Positions 11,170 through 22,266 of a DNA stretch of 64,000 nucleotides are shown here, piece by piece. Every line of letters starts with the position of its first letter. The stretch's first letter is position 1. Source of the DNA: Xestospongia bergquistia (lineage: Eukaryota; Porifera; Demospongiae; Haplosclerida; Petrosiidae). Location of the stretch: assembly GCA_963965975.1 (NCBI GenBank), contig OZ014411.1, positions 1,721,001 to 1,785,000 on the forward strand. Reading direction: 5' to 3'. A program made the position numbers and the translations under genes. The notes beneath the pieces are model-generated. The model did not search any database. It was not told the origin of the DNA and saw only the letters and a list, made by a program, of their open reading frames with translations.

Positions 11170-12224
11170 CTATTTTTCAATATTATACTTATATTTTAAT
11201 GATTTAATATCTAGTACACTACAAAAAGACTTTGTTAAGTAAAAATGATAGTGAACAAAAGTATTAATAAAATTATAGTGAAAGCCACAAAAGGTAGCCC
11301 TAAGTTTGTTAGTAGCATCTATAATTTGAATAAAAGTTTTTATAATAAATGTAGTTGATATTGTAGTAAGAATAAGAATAGTAAGCATAACAGATACGAG
11401 TGGAATAAAAATAATAACCATAGTAGTAACTGTAAGTAACTGTAATAGCCAATGTGTCTAGATGTAGCTGCTATTATTGATGTTATTGTTACAACTGTAA
11501 AGAAATGACAATGATAAATAAACTATTATTACAAACAGTATGCTTATTCTGGAATGATTCAATATCCTGTATGCTACAAATAAATCATAATTTAAATAAA
11601 AATGATAGTGAACAAAAGTATTAATAAAATTACAGTGAAAGCCACAAAAGGTAGCTCTAAGTTTGTTAGTAGCATGTATAATTAGAATAAGTGGTTGTAT
11701 AATAAATGTAGTTGGTATTATAGTAAGAATAACAATATAAGCATAACAACAGTATAAAATCAGAACTGTTATGCGTGGAATAGTAACAAGAATAGTCATA
11801 GTAGTACCTGTAATAGCTGTTGCGTCTAGACGTAGCTGCTATTTGTACTGCTGTCATCATTGCAAAAATGTTGACAACTATCATCCCAACTACAAAGGAA
11901 ACAATATTAAGGATCAAGGCAACATGAGCTTTAGATTGAGCCCCTTGCACATCACCATTTGTCTCAGTGCGACAAGCCTATATAGATACATTTACACACA
12001 CAAAGTTGTCTTTACAATAATAATATATCTTATTTACAAAATATACTCACACTTATGGCAAGAATAATGGCTGGTATGGTACACACAAGGGTGTGCAAAT
12101 TTCCAACAAATAAGCACAGGAATGTTAGCACAATGGACAATGTCAAGTAGTGATCCTTTGTAGGACGAATCACAGTCCTTGCAATCGTTGAAGTTGGTTG
12201 TGACTGTACAGTAACTATATTTGA
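11170..12224 (-). pseudogene. Dispanin copy B, lacking exons 1-4
   Basis: Exon 5 (12,224-12,051; reading DHYLTLSIVLTFLCLF) and exon 6 (11,977-11,666; reading GDVQGAQSKAHVALILNIV) are intact, with good splice sites between them. Upstream the family sequence stops at about 12,235 and foreign DNA begins, so the start codon, Q/P-rich N-terminus and promoter are gone. Downstream, a second partial tail exon with its own acceptor (TTTCTTTACAG, about 11,485) covers 11,484-11,170. Without a promoter or start it is most likely a pseudogene, though its membrane domain is uninterrupted. Confidence 0.65.
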
Positions 12225-12240
12225 CTAAGAAGGAAAAAAA

Positions 12241-12430
12241 ATGTTTTCCTTAATAGCAGATGAAGATACTAGTTATGGTGAGGAGACTCCTCCTCCTTTA
12301 CTTAAATTATGTGAAAGTAAGATTTCTTTACTGTTAACTATGTTAATTAAATCTGTGTATAGGAAAAACAGTACCTCAGGAAACTTTGTGAAATTTATGT
12401 GGCAGATCATTCCTAGCTCCAGTTCCTGAT
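12241..12430 (+). other. Coding-like segment of unknown origin
   Basis: An open frame of 62 codons has an internal donor-like and acceptor-like site (GTAAGA and TTCTGTGTATAG), so it may be two small exons (DEDTSYGEETPPPLLKLCE and then KNSTSGNF). I recognise no family. It lies exactly at the breakpoint that truncates dispanin copy B. Confidence 0.2.
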
Positions 12431-12837
12431 ACAATGTGTCACCTACAAGACAGTGGTGTTGTATGCTATGCTAATCCAATTACAGACTGTCCACTGTGTG
12501 ATAATCTCTTGGAATGTTGATTTCATGGAAGATATGGCCTTTATGAAAACTGTATTAAAATCAACTGAATATTGAGATATGAATTATACATTAGTTGTGT
12601 TATGAATTAGTTGCAGTCTAGTAGTCCTCCATGTCAACAAGCAATAAACTTAAGAGATACATTGCATCCAATACATTTCTAGGTTACTGAAGTGAACATT
12701 CCTCCATAAGACAATATGCATACTCTTCAAATTCTGTACTGCATATCTTAAGAGGCAGGCCATATGTAGATTTAGCATACTCAAAGAGGTCTTTATCAAT
12801 GTTTCACTTATAATCAATAGTACCTAAATTTAAGTTT

Positions 12838-14300
12838 TCATTGTAAACACAGATATGTCATCATGAATCCATACTTACCTGACTGCTCTGGTAGGAAAAA
12901 TAATATCTCTGGAATACCTCCAGGGGTTTCAGCTCTTTTACTTGGACGTATGTTGTGATGATTCCACTCATTGACAAGATTTTTCGACTCAATTTTGATG
13001 ACTAGAATAAAACAAAATCTAACTGCTTCACTACAAAAAAGCAATATCTACATTAAATTGATAGCACTTGGACAGGTAGCCTATAAATAGAATATTGATG
13101 TCAACAGTAGATTGAAATGTGTATCAATAAACCAATAGTGTGGAGTTTCCCTATTTCGGTATATGAGAACAGAAAATGTTAAATACTTACATGTGCTGAT
13201 CTAATGAGTCATCTACACAACCAGATGAGATTAAATCCTGTTAAAATTACAGCATTACAGTAAGTATTTTTTACACTTACTTTAAAGAATGTGATCCACC
13301 AGTCAGTTAATCGAGTACGCAAATATGACCACCATGCTTCTATCCTCTGTGGTATATTAAAATAACACTATAACATTAATAAGAAAAAAATACAAACCTG
13401 ATTAGCTTGACCTTCCATACCTAAAACTCATTCCACCAGCAAATTGATCAGTGTGATTGCTACGTAAAGATGGATGAAGAAAATATATAATATTATTTTC
13501 TGTTCCACGATCAGTGTGTAAAATGCAAGGAAGACCTGTAAAATTACAATAAATTTAAGAGTAATTCACAAACAAACTTAACATTTAAACATTCAATATA
13601 GCATCAAAATAGTGTTGTGTGACAATTTGTGGATCATTATTAGAAGACTAGAATATCTATAAATTAATTAAGGTTATATGTAGTGAAGATTTAGGATAAC
13701 AAATTACCTGTCAATACAACCATGAATGGTGATTCCAAAATTTAATGGTTTTAGCTTGTCATAGCTGTAACAATGTCAGATAAAATTGGGGCTCTTAAAG
13801 TAACAATAATTATTATTTTTCAAGACATCAACATCAATCAAGTATACAAATTACCTTGCTCCTATAAACTCTACGCTTCAATCTGCAACGTGCTCGATCA
13901 AGAGATAATAATAAGTGTTATGAAACAGAGAATCAGAAATTAACATCAACTAACCGTCTAACACTCATTTGATGTGTTATTTTGAGCCTATTCAACATAC
14001 TTCTGTATCCTAAAAGTGAACCTGAGCCCACTAGCTCTTCCTATAGTAGAATATATATATATTTCCCACTAGTAATTAATATAAGTTACCAGCTCTACAT
14101 TAATCAGTTACTTTTACACACACAACATATTAACCATCCCAAAAAATTTCCCTAGTCTGGCATTGCTACCCCTTCACTAAAACAGAGGAATGAGCTGCAA
14201 CATCAGACTAAATTTACTGTAATAGAAGAACAAATAGACAGAATATCTGCCTCCTCTGCCAATGCACTGACTCCAAACTCGTGTCTTAAGCAGCGAAGGT
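12838..14300 (-). pseudogene. Integrase-core-domain (rve-type) transposon-derived gene, broken
   Basis: On the minus strand several short exons read, in order: EELVGSGSLLGYRSMLNRL, then RARCRLKRRVYRSK, IHGCID and SSNNDPQIVTQHYFDAI, LPCILHTDRGTENN, a degenerate N-Q followed by RIEAWWSYLRTRLTDWWI, DLISSGCVDDS, and NEWNHHNIRPSKRAETPGG. This is the order of the integrase-core proteins common in invertebrates (HGCIDG..R, D-x-G-x-E-N, N-Q-R-I-E-x-W-W, W-x-x-H-x-I-R). Catalytic Asp and Glu positions are partly recognisable. Frame shifts and stops show decay. Intron-like gaps with GT/AG ends suggest it was spliced. Confidence 0.65.
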
Positions 14301-15035
14301 GCCTTTTGCTAATTAACTACCCATGTCTTTGGAGAAGCCTTTGTATGATTCCAGTAGAAAGGCCCATCATGGAATAACATATAATTAAGTCATTACGTGA
14401 AAAACTCGTTGGAAAAAAACCTGGAAACAGTGGGACTACAGCCATTTTTCTCGAGTCCTCAACAACAGATCCTTAGACACTGATAACACGTGCTTCCAAT
14501 GGAAAATGGCTGGATAGCTAGCAATACCGTATTAGTCTAAATAATTTGAAATTAGACTTTGTGCGTAAGAGATGTTACTTTAAATCTGTAATATTTTGTT
14601 GAAGAAGTTTTTATATAGTATTTTTTACTCATGTGAAGTCTAGTTTGCTAACAGTTGTGTCAATGTTATTTATAAATCTGGATATTAGTGGACATCTGCT
14701 TTTAGAAACAGTACAAGTGGTACAAATGCTCTATCTAATGCCACACTTGTATATAATGTTATATCTCCTACCTAGACAAGTCCTGTTGCCTATTTTATTA
14801 AGCAACTACATTGTCATGAAGCATAAGATATCTAGCCCTCAGCTTTGCACCGACCTTATAGTATGTACTGATATAATTAAGCTCACTAATAATGACACAA
14901 TACCATAATAAACAGACCTATTTATTTTAACATATTTGTGGTAAGTTATATAAGTACATTGTTCAACACATTTATATTATATATGCATGCATTTTTGCAG
15001 TCAAGGAATATATGTCGGGATTTGTCGTTAATCAG
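14300..15035. other. Spacer and dispanin intron-1 relic
   Basis: The part from about 14,580 to 15,000 resembles the first-intron region of dispanin copy A (8,240-8,600). The open frame at 14,633-14,908 falls inside this and I treat it as chance. Nothing else is supported. Confidence 0.35.
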
Positions 15036-15200
15036 TACAGGGCAGATGAGGTAACGCGATTAAACAGAATTATCATTGGCACAGCTATCACAATATTAAA
15101 GAAATTGACATAGTAAATAGGTACCTTCCATTATGTAGTACAGAGGTGATCCAAATTTTATAGACTTGAAAGAGAGAAAAACAATCAGTTCTCTTGCAAA
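15035..15200 (-). pseudogene. Dispanin copy H: promoter and first exon relic
   Basis: The minus strand keeps the start context and 7-base coding exon (ATG at 15,131-15,129) with the usual GTACC donor, plus part of the leader. No NRF1-like palindrome remains. No downstream exons are in line with it; the intron-like sequence at 14,580-15,000 is all that follows. Confidence 0.55.
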
Positions 15201-15204
15201 ACTC

Positions 15205-15415
15205 AAATATATATTTCACCTGACCATTTTAATTACTATCATATACTGAACAATCTAAGTGAAAGAATGTAGTAACTATATGTCTATTGTTTATTTAGTG
15301 ATGTAATGTTTTTTTGATTTTTTCTATTTATCTAAATCTACTTATTGTTGTGTTATAATAAAAATTATAACTATAGTAGTAACTTAAGTTTTATCCAAAT
15401 CACATACAAAAATAT
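15205..15415 (+). repeat. Gypsy LTR remnant, empty-site reference
   Basis: Homologous to the LTR pieces at 2,968 and 10,920. At about 15,215-15,235 it retains the uninterrupted site (CACCTGACCATTTTAATTAC) that is split by a MITE in the inverted copy at 61,484-61,684. Confidence 0.6.
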
Positions 15416-16182
15416 TAATATTGTTCAATACTGTACCTATTATGCAATGACTTAATATTCTGCACACTATAAAAAAATTGATAAGTAAAAATAAAATTAC
15501 AGTGAAAGCCACAAAGGTAGCTTGAACTTTGGTAGTAAGTAGCATGTATAATTGGAATATATGGTTGATTAGTTAGTATTGTAGTAAGAATAAGAATGGT
15601 AAGTATAAAAGCAGAGGGTATAAGTGGAATAGTACAATAATGATCATAATAGTAACTGTAATTGCCAGTGTGTCTAGTTGCTTTTGTAGATGTTATCATT
15701 GCAACTGTAAAGAAAATGAGAATTATGAGAATGAGTTTTACAGATAAAATTATTATCTGTAAAACTATACTTATTCTATAATGACTTGATATCCTGTATG
15801 CTACAAATAAATCTTAATTAACTAAAATGATAGTGAACAATAGTATTGATAAAATTACTGTTACCCATAAATGTAGCTCTAAAATTGTTAAAACATATAT
15901 AATTTGAATATGTGGTTGTATAATAAATGTAGTTGGTATTGTAGTAAGAATAAAAATAGTAAGTATAGCAAGAAGAACAATAACAAGTGCAATAGTAACA
16001 ATAATAATCATAATATTACCTGTAGGGGATTGCTTCTGGCTATATATACTGCTGTTAAATTAATGAAATAGTTGACAACTAATATCCCGAAAACAAAGGC
16101 AAGAATATTAAGAATCAAGACAACTCGAGTATTATATTGAGCCCCTTTCATATTGCCGTGTGTCTCAGCATGACGAGCCTAT
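15415..16182 (-). pseudogene. Dispanin copy C: last exons only
   Basis: One exon-6 homologue (16,180 to about 16,010) reads ARHAETHGNMKGAQYNTR and the second membrane segment; a second tail exon with acceptor TTTCTTTACAG (about 15,705) follows to 15,415. Exons 1-5 are absent and unrelated sequence (16,190 onward) is joined directly upstream of the exon-6 acceptor. It cannot make a dispanin by itself. Confidence 0.6.
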
Positions 16183-16189
16183 ATAGATA

Positions 16190-16730
16190 TTTACACACAC
16201 AAACAGAAGGTGAGTAAATCCTAGTTTAATAAATTGAGCATTGGTCCTCACTTCAAACCAGCTGTACCCATTCTTTGCAGGTATTTTCTTTTTTCCGGAC
16301 TTGCAAAAAATATCTATAATGTAATATCTACATTGTATAAACAACAATAGTATATATTAATAATGTATGTATCACAATAATGTTACAATGTTACAATTGT
16401 ATGTAGTAAAAACATGTAATATATCATGTATATATCTGACACCGTATTGTTCTTTTTATTTCTACAGTACTACTTCTATATTTTTTCTCACATTCTCAAA
16501 CAAGGATTTTCTTTGAGCTGTTAGAGTATCAATAGTGACTATAACTTCCTCCTGTATAACATAATGATAACTAATATAAAAGGCTGATATAGCAGTAATT
16601 ATACACATTAATCATTTTTTTTATTATCTTTCTCCCCTTACACAATATATATCTATATATGACTTCTATCACTCAGTGATGCTTGTCTCTCTCAACTAGA
16701 CGTATCAAATTGGTTCTCTCCAAAGAAAGT
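16190..16730. other. AT-rich spacer with one exon-like segment
   Basis: On the minus strand about 16,553-16,470 reads EEVIVTIDTLTAQRKSLFEN and then reaches a stop, preceded by an acceptor-like TATACAG, so it may be a last exon of an unknown gene. No further exon could be linked. The rest holds nothing I can support. Confidence 0.2.
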
Positions 16731-16813
16731 TAGTCACAATGATTGTTAAGTTTGTCACAATGATTGTTAAGTTAGTCACAATGATTGTTAAACTAGTTAC
16801 AATGATTGTTAAA
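16730..16813. repeat. Four 21-bp tandem repeats
   Basis: The unit TTAGTCACAATGATTGTTAA(G/A) occurs four times head to tail with one to three changes per unit. It is a small minisatellite just before the PRDM9-like array. Confidence 0.85.
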
Positions 16814-16959
16814 TATAATTAAATTACAATTGAATTGAATGATGACACTAAACAAAATAATTAAAGTCAATTTTATTGAACTATTCTTGACAAGAAGAGC
16901 AATAGTAAAACTGAAGTATTATAATGTCTCTTATCTAGCTATAGTCTGAGTTGTTCAAA

Positions 16960-17041
16960 ATGGTAGATGTAACGTAAGAATTATGCGACTATGAAAAGAG
17001 GAGACTAGTAAATATTAAAAAGAATATATATCATGACTATC
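16960..17041 (+). pseudogene. PRDM9-like exon 1 relic (copy 0)
   Basis: Homologous to exon 1 of Z1 (17,581-17,686), with the same leader (GTCTGAGTTGTTCAAAATGG) but with a stop (TAA) at codon 6 and several substitutions; [10 protein letters not shown] and NIKKNI are still readable. The rest of the gene is gone, and a cadherin-like fragment follows. Confidence 0.8.
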
Positions 17042-17112
17042 ATTATTATAAATTATTAAACACAAATTAATGAAATATTAAACACATACACATATTATAG
17101 AAGTGATATTAT

Positions 17113-17330
17113 AGCAGTTCTTATATAATTAAAGTAGGTGTAAATTGATTCTAGCTAGACTTTTCAAGTCTTACTAATTCTAGGGAGATGCTACAAGTAA
17201 AACAGTTCAGTTAACTGAAGGTACTACATCAATGATAGAGATTGTTGTTACTGTTGAAGAAGGTCACTCAACTAAAACTTACACAATATCTATACAATGT
17301 TTATCATCTAGTGATGCTTGCCTCTCTTAA
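17113..17330 (+). pseudogene. Cadherin-like terminal exon, copy 0
   Basis: After an acceptor (TTCTAG) it reads GDATSKTVQLTEGTTSMIEI and ends HSTKTYTISIQCLSSSD before a stop at 17,328-17,330. The pattern (T-V-x-L-x-x-G, I-x-I-x-V-T-x-E-D-G-x-x-T-K-T-Y-T) is that of the cadherin-like beta-sandwich domain. The family has six copies here, one after each PRDM9-like unit or relic. Confidence 0.6.
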
Positions 17331-17479
17331 ATAAAAATAAAAATAAAAGTATAGTATAACAAGTATAGTATATAATAAAAAAAAATTAAAAAAAAATGTT
17401 ATAAAGTGTAGTATATAGTATAGGTAAAAGTATAGTATAAGTATAGTATTTAATTTAAAAATAATTATTATTATTTTTG

Positions 17480-17580
17480 GTAAGAACCAATAAAATTTTA
17501 GTAGGAGGGACTAGTATTTTTAACGGAAATAGTGATCTGTTATCTTGTTTATCAACTAGACTAAGTCTGAGTTGTTCAAA
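17480..17580 (+). promoter_or_regulatory. Compact promoter/leader of PRDM9-like Z1
   Basis: About 100 bases upstream of the ATG are almost identical in front of Z1, Z2, Z4 and the exon-1 relic at 32,719 (blocks TTGGTAAGAACCAA, GGAGGGACTAGTATTTTTAA and CGGAAATAGTGATC). No TATA box is obvious. Conservation across copies is partly due to recent duplication. Confidence 0.45.
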
Positions 17581-20281
17581 ATGGCAGATGTAATGCAAGA
17601 ATTATGTGACTATGAGAAGAGAAGACTAGAGAATATTAAAAAAAATATTGAAATCATGAAAAGTTTAGGTAACAAACTATTACAAGGTAAATAAAAGTGA
17701 TAAATATTGTGTGTAGGTTTAGATGTTAAGTCCCAAAAGAAGAGTAGAGCTGGAAAAAAAAGGAGAAGAAGGAGACGATATAGTAATAGTAGTAATAGTA
17801 GCAGTGATAGTGGAGATGAATGGACACCTGCTATAGAGACTTGTGTGATGAAGAAAAAAACAAATGATGTCACAAAAGGTAATAAATATGTAAATTAAGA
17901 ATGGATTAATTTTGGTGTTTAATTTTAGTAGTTGAGAATGTAGTGAAAGAATCTCTGTGTAATATAAGAGAACATGTGGTAAGTATTTGATGTAAATGTA
18001 ATGTTTGACTGTCCCTATCAATGTTAGGATCACCAACATACAAAAGTCTTGAAGCAGCAAAAAGCACAGCGGAAGAAATGTTACAAACCTGTAAAGGGGG
18101 AGGAGCCTTCATTTGAGAGCCTTGATTGCAAGTTGTCTAATGAGTTTTTTGAGTTATTTGGAGGTGATGATAATGAAGAATATAAAGACTTTGAAGGATT
18201 TGATATTGAAGATGTGTAAGTTAGATTATATCAGTATTGATGATGTTTTCTTAATACAGTGGTGATTTACCTCAGTATCCAGTTAGTGAACGATATCCTA
18301 AGAGATTAAGTCATCAAAAAGAATACAGAGAAGATGAACTTTCTGATGAAGATGAATATCTCTGTAAGTTCAGTATCAATATGGTTACTTCTACAACTTT
18401 TGTTACTAGTTTGTGATGACTGTGAGGAATTTCATCATGGTGACTGTCCTGTTCATGGACCATTACTAACTCTAGATCCTTCTAGCGGTCATGATGAAGC
18501 ATCTCTACAATACACTACTGTATTTGTTCCATCTGAATTAACTGTTAAACCTTCTAAGATAGCCAATGCTGGTTTGGGTGTTTTTGCTACACAGTTTATA
18601 CCTCGTAGAGTTAGGTTTGGTCCTTATGAAGGAAGGAGAGTGTTAAAAGAAGAGCTCACTGAAGGAGAAGATACTAGCTACATGTGGGAGGTACTGTAAT
18701 AGAATAATAAAAGTATTAACTATTTTAATTCATTCAGGTAAAGCGCATTGGAGAGAGGTCATATTATGTTGATGGTCAATCAGATAATCAAAGTAATTGG
18801 TTACGATTTGTTAACTGCGCTCGCAATGTAGATGAACAGAATTTAGTTGCTTTTCAATATCATGGTAACATCTATTATCGTTCATTCAAGCATATTTATC
18901 CTGGTAGTGAACTCTATGTATGGTATGGTGAACAATATGCAAGAGAACTTGGGATTACAGCTACTTTTGAAGAAAGTAAAGTAATTCTTTTGACAGAAAT
19001 AAAATGTATTATCTATTTTTAGATGATTGTCAACTTTATAATTGCAAAAATTGTGGAAGTAGTTTTGTTTTGAAAGGTAATTTTGATTTGCATCTTCGAC
19101 ATAATCCTAATTGTCTTGCTGCTAATCCTCAATGTTTTACTTGTCAAAAATGTCAAGAAAGTTTTTGTGAATTGTTTCAGTTACAAGACCACATTCGTAA
19201 ACATGAGCAACTTGATGTAAAAGGAACAAATCATAAGAAAGAAGTCATTTCCAATGATAAACTGCTAATTGATAATCCAGATAATATGTGTGATCATTGT
19301 GGAAAGAAATTTTCTTGTCAGTCATCATTGAGAACTCATCTTCATGGTAAATCTTACCAATGTCAGTACTGTGGAAAAGGATTTTATCAAAACAGTAATC
19401 TTAAAATTCATCTTCGTATTCACACTGGTGATAAACCTTACCAATGTCAGTACTGTGGAAAAGAATTTAGTTATAACAATAGTTTCCAAAGACATCTTCA
19501 TATACACACTGTAAACGAACCTTACCAATGTCAGTATTGTGGAAAAGGATTTAGTACGAATAGTCATCTCAAAATTCATCTTCATATACACACTGGTAAT
19601 AAACCTTACCAATGTCAGTACTGTGGAATAGGATTTAGTTGTAATGGTAGTCTCCAAACTCATCTTTGTATACACACTGGTGATAAACCTTACCAATGTC
19701 AGTACTGTGGAAAAGCATTTAGTTGTAATAGCAATCTCAAAAGACATTTTCATATACACACTGGTAATAAACCTCACCAATGTCAGTACTGTGGAATAGG
19801 ATTTAGTCGTAATTGTAATCTCCAAATTCATCTTCGTATACATACTGGTGATAAACCTTACCAATGTCAGTACTGTGAAAAAGGATTTAGTACGAATAGT
19901 GATCTCCGAAGACATATTCGTATACACACTGGTGATAAACCTTACCAATGTCAGTACTCTGGAAAAGCATTTAGTTGTAATGGCAACCTCAAAAAACATA
20001 TTCGTATACACACTGGTGATAAACCTTACCAATGTCAGTATTGTGGAAAAGGATTTAGTCAGAATAGTAATCTTCAAAGTCACCTTCGAATACACACTGG
20101 TGATAAACCTTACCAATGTCAGTACTGTGGAAAAGCATTTAGTTGTAATAGCAATCTCAAAAAACATGTTCGTATACACACTGGTGATAAACCTCATCAA
20201 TGTCAGTATTGTGGAAAAGGATTTAGTAAGAATAGTGATTTCCAAAGACATCTTCATATACACACTGGGTATAAACCTTAG
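17581..20281 (+). CDS. PRDM9-like: PRDM9-like PR/SET and C2H2 zinc-finger protein Z1 (intact)
   Basis: Eight exons with GT/AG introns: 17,581-17,686, 17,717-17,878, 17,929-17,978, 18,028-18,215, 18,260-18,363, 18,410-18,690, 18,738-18,975, 19,023-20,281; 2,388 bases, 795 residues. Order: coiled start ([18 protein letters not shown]), poly-Arg/Ser stretch, acidic linker, zinc knuckle C205-C208-C216-H219, PR/SET about 230-370 ([40 protein letters not shown]), three irregular fingers, then 11 fingers of 28 residues at 488-795. Vertebrate PRDM9 trimethylates H3K4/K36 and directs meiotic breaks; PR/SET and knuckle match PRDM7/9 better than any other PRDM I know. No KRAB domain is seen. Finger 8 has Ser for its second Cys. 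This copy has no disabling lesion. Confidence 0.88.
19355..20278 (+). repeat. 84-bp coding minisatellite: 11 C2H2 fingers of Z1
   Basis: Eleven exact-length units encode fingers with near-constant backbone ([11 protein letters not shown], then N, L, H, IHTGDKP). Residues at helix positions -1, 2, 3, 6 are, in order: QSNI, YNSR, THSI, CGST, CSNR, RCNI, TSDR, CGNK, QSNS, CSNK, KSDR. Differences are concentrated there and at the x in HxxIH. Confidence 0.95.
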
Positions 20282-20431
20282 TACTGTTGAAAAGAATTTA
20301 GTCAGAATTATTGTTGCTATGTATTTTTCTAAAGTAATTAACTATTTTTGATAATAATTATTCATTATAAGTCACCATAGTAACAACACTAGAGAAACAA
20401 CGGACATTGCAGATCTAGAGAAGTTACAATA

Positions 20432-20753
20432 GTTCCAGAGTGGTTAGTACCAAAGTTTTAGAGCACAGTAACAGAATGAAGTGTCACTGTAGCTACAGGA
20501 GTAAGTGAAGTCAAGTTAACATCTCTAACCAGTGATAGCAGTTCTTATATAATTAAAGTAGGTGTAAATTGTTTCTAGCTAGACATTTCAAGACTTACCA
20601 ATTCTAGGGAGATGCTACAAGTAAAACAGTTCAGTTAACTGAAGGTACTACATCAATGATAGAGATTGTTGTCACTGCTGAAGATGGTCACTCAACTAAA
20701 CTTACACAATATCTATACAATGTTTATCATCTAGTGATGCTTGCCTCTCTTAA
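20432..20753 (+). pseudogene. Cadherin-like terminal exons, copy 1
   Basis: Two exon-like parts are joined by an intron (GTAGGT...TTCTAG): the first ends SLTSDSSSYIIK, the second starts GDATSKTV and ends at TAA 20,751-20,753. In-frame stops in the first part (TAG, TGA) and a one-base loss in the STKTYT segment show decay. Confidence 0.6.
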
Positions 20754-20861
20754 ATAAAAATAAAAATAAAAGTATAGTATAACAAGTATAGTATATACTA
20801 AAAAATAAAAAAAATAAAAATAAATGTTATAAAGTGTAGTATATAGTGTAGGTAAAAGTAT

Positions 20862-21537
20862 AGCCAATGTCAGTACTGTGGAAAAGCGTTTAGTTGTAAA
20901 TAGCAATCTCAAAAGACATTTTCGTATACACACAGGTAATAAACCTTACCAATGTCAGTACTGTGGAATAGGATTTAGTCAGAATGGTAATCTTCAAAGT
21001 CATCTTCGAATACACACTAGTGATAAACCTTACCAATGTCAGTACTGTGAAAAAGCATTTAGCTGTAATGGCAATCTCCAAACTCATCTTTGTACACACA
21101 CTGGTGATAAACCTTACCAATGTCTGTACTGTGGAAAAGGATTTAGTACGAATAGTTATCTCCGAAGCCATATTCGTATACACACTGGTGATAAACCTTA
21201 CCAATGTCAGTACTGTGGAAAAGCATTTAGTTGTAATAGCAATCTCAAAAGACATTTTCATATACACACTGGTAATAAACCTCACCAATGTCAGTACTGT
21301 GGAATAGGATTTAGTCAGAATGGTAATCTTCAAAGTCATCTTCGAATACACACTGGTGATAAACCTTACCAATGTCAGTACTGTGAAAAAGCATTTAGCT
21401 GTAATGGCAATCTCAAAAGACATTTTCGTATACACACTGGTGATAAACCACCAATGTCAGTACTGTGGAAAAGGATGTAGTACGAATAGTGATCTCCAAA
21501 GACATCTTTGTATACACATTGGTGATAAACGTTAGTA
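20862..21537 (+). pseudogene. PRDM9-like finger-only copy Z1b
   Basis: Upstream sequence normally about 150 bases before exon 1 is fused directly to zinc fingers, so exons 1-7 and the start of exon 8 are deleted. Eight 84-bp fingers follow. The first has a one-base insertion (TTGTAAATAGC), and between fingers 7 and 8 two bases are lost (GATAAACCACCAATG), shifting the frame. No start codon or promoter suits it. It has helix sets such as QGNS, CGNT, TSYS and CSNR that also appear in or resemble Z1, so it may still serve as donor in gene conversion. Confidence 0.85.
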
Positions 21538-21703
21538 CTGTTAAAAATAATTTAGTCAGAATTATTGTTGCCAACTTATCTTTGTATTTGTCTAAAGTAA
21601 TTAACTATTTTTGATAATAATTATTCATTGTCACTTTATTAAGTAACCATAGTAACAACACTAGAGAAACAATGGACTTTGCAGATCTAGAGAAGTTAAA
21701 GTA

Positions 21704-22025
21704 GTTCCAGGGTGGTTAGTCCCAAAGTTTCAGAGTACAGTAACAGAATGAACTGTCGCTGTAGCTAGTGTAGGAGTGAAGTGAAGTTAACATCTCTAAC
21801 CAGTGATAGTAGTTCTTATACCATTAAAGTAGGTGTAAATTGTTTCTAGCTAGACTTTTCAAGTCTTACTAATTCTAGGGAGATGCTACAAGTAAAACAG
21901 TTCAGTTAACTGAAGGTACTACATCAATGATAGAGATTGTTGTCACTGCTGAAGATGGTCACTCAACTAAAACTTACACAATATCTATACAATGTTTATC
22001 ATCTAGTGATGCTTGCCTCTCTTAA
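21704..22025 (+). pseudogene. Cadherin-like terminal exons, copy 2
   Basis: As copy 1, with intact GDATSK...TYTISIQ second exon ending at TAA 22,023-22,025. The upstream part contains a frame-breaking change. Confidence 0.6.
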
Positions 22026-22266
22026 ATAAAAATAAAAGTAAAAGTATAGTATAACAAGTATAGTATAGACTAAAAAATTAAAAAAAGTAAAAAAAATGTT
22101 ATAAATTATAGTATATAGTATAGGTAAAAGTATAGTATTTAATTTAAAAATAATTATTATTTTTGGTAAGAACCAATCAAATTTTAGTAGGAGGGACTAG
22201 TATTTTTAACGGAAATAGTGATCTTTTATCTTGTTTATCAACTAGAGTAAGTCTGAGTTGTTCAAA

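Noticed and set aside
17610..18112. Minus-strand frames opposite PRDM9-like exons 1-4
   Set aside because: They run across introns of the + strand gene and have low-complexity Leu/Ser content from the Arg-rich exon complement.
19325..20263. Long minus-strand open frame opposite the Z1 fingers (312 codons), and similar ones opposite Z1b, Z2, Z3 and Z4
   Set aside because: They are the complement of the 84-bp finger repeat (repeating [16 protein letters not shown]) and exist only because the repeat has no stop in that frame.
19355..20278. Regularly spaced repeats that might suggest a CRISPR-like array
   Set aside because: The repeats are contiguous, coding C2H2 fingers without spacers, and the genome is eukaryotic.
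19848..20351. Second + frame over the fingers ([13 protein letters not shown] repeats)
   Set aside because: A shifted reading of the same 84-bp units; the C2H2 frame is the conserved one.
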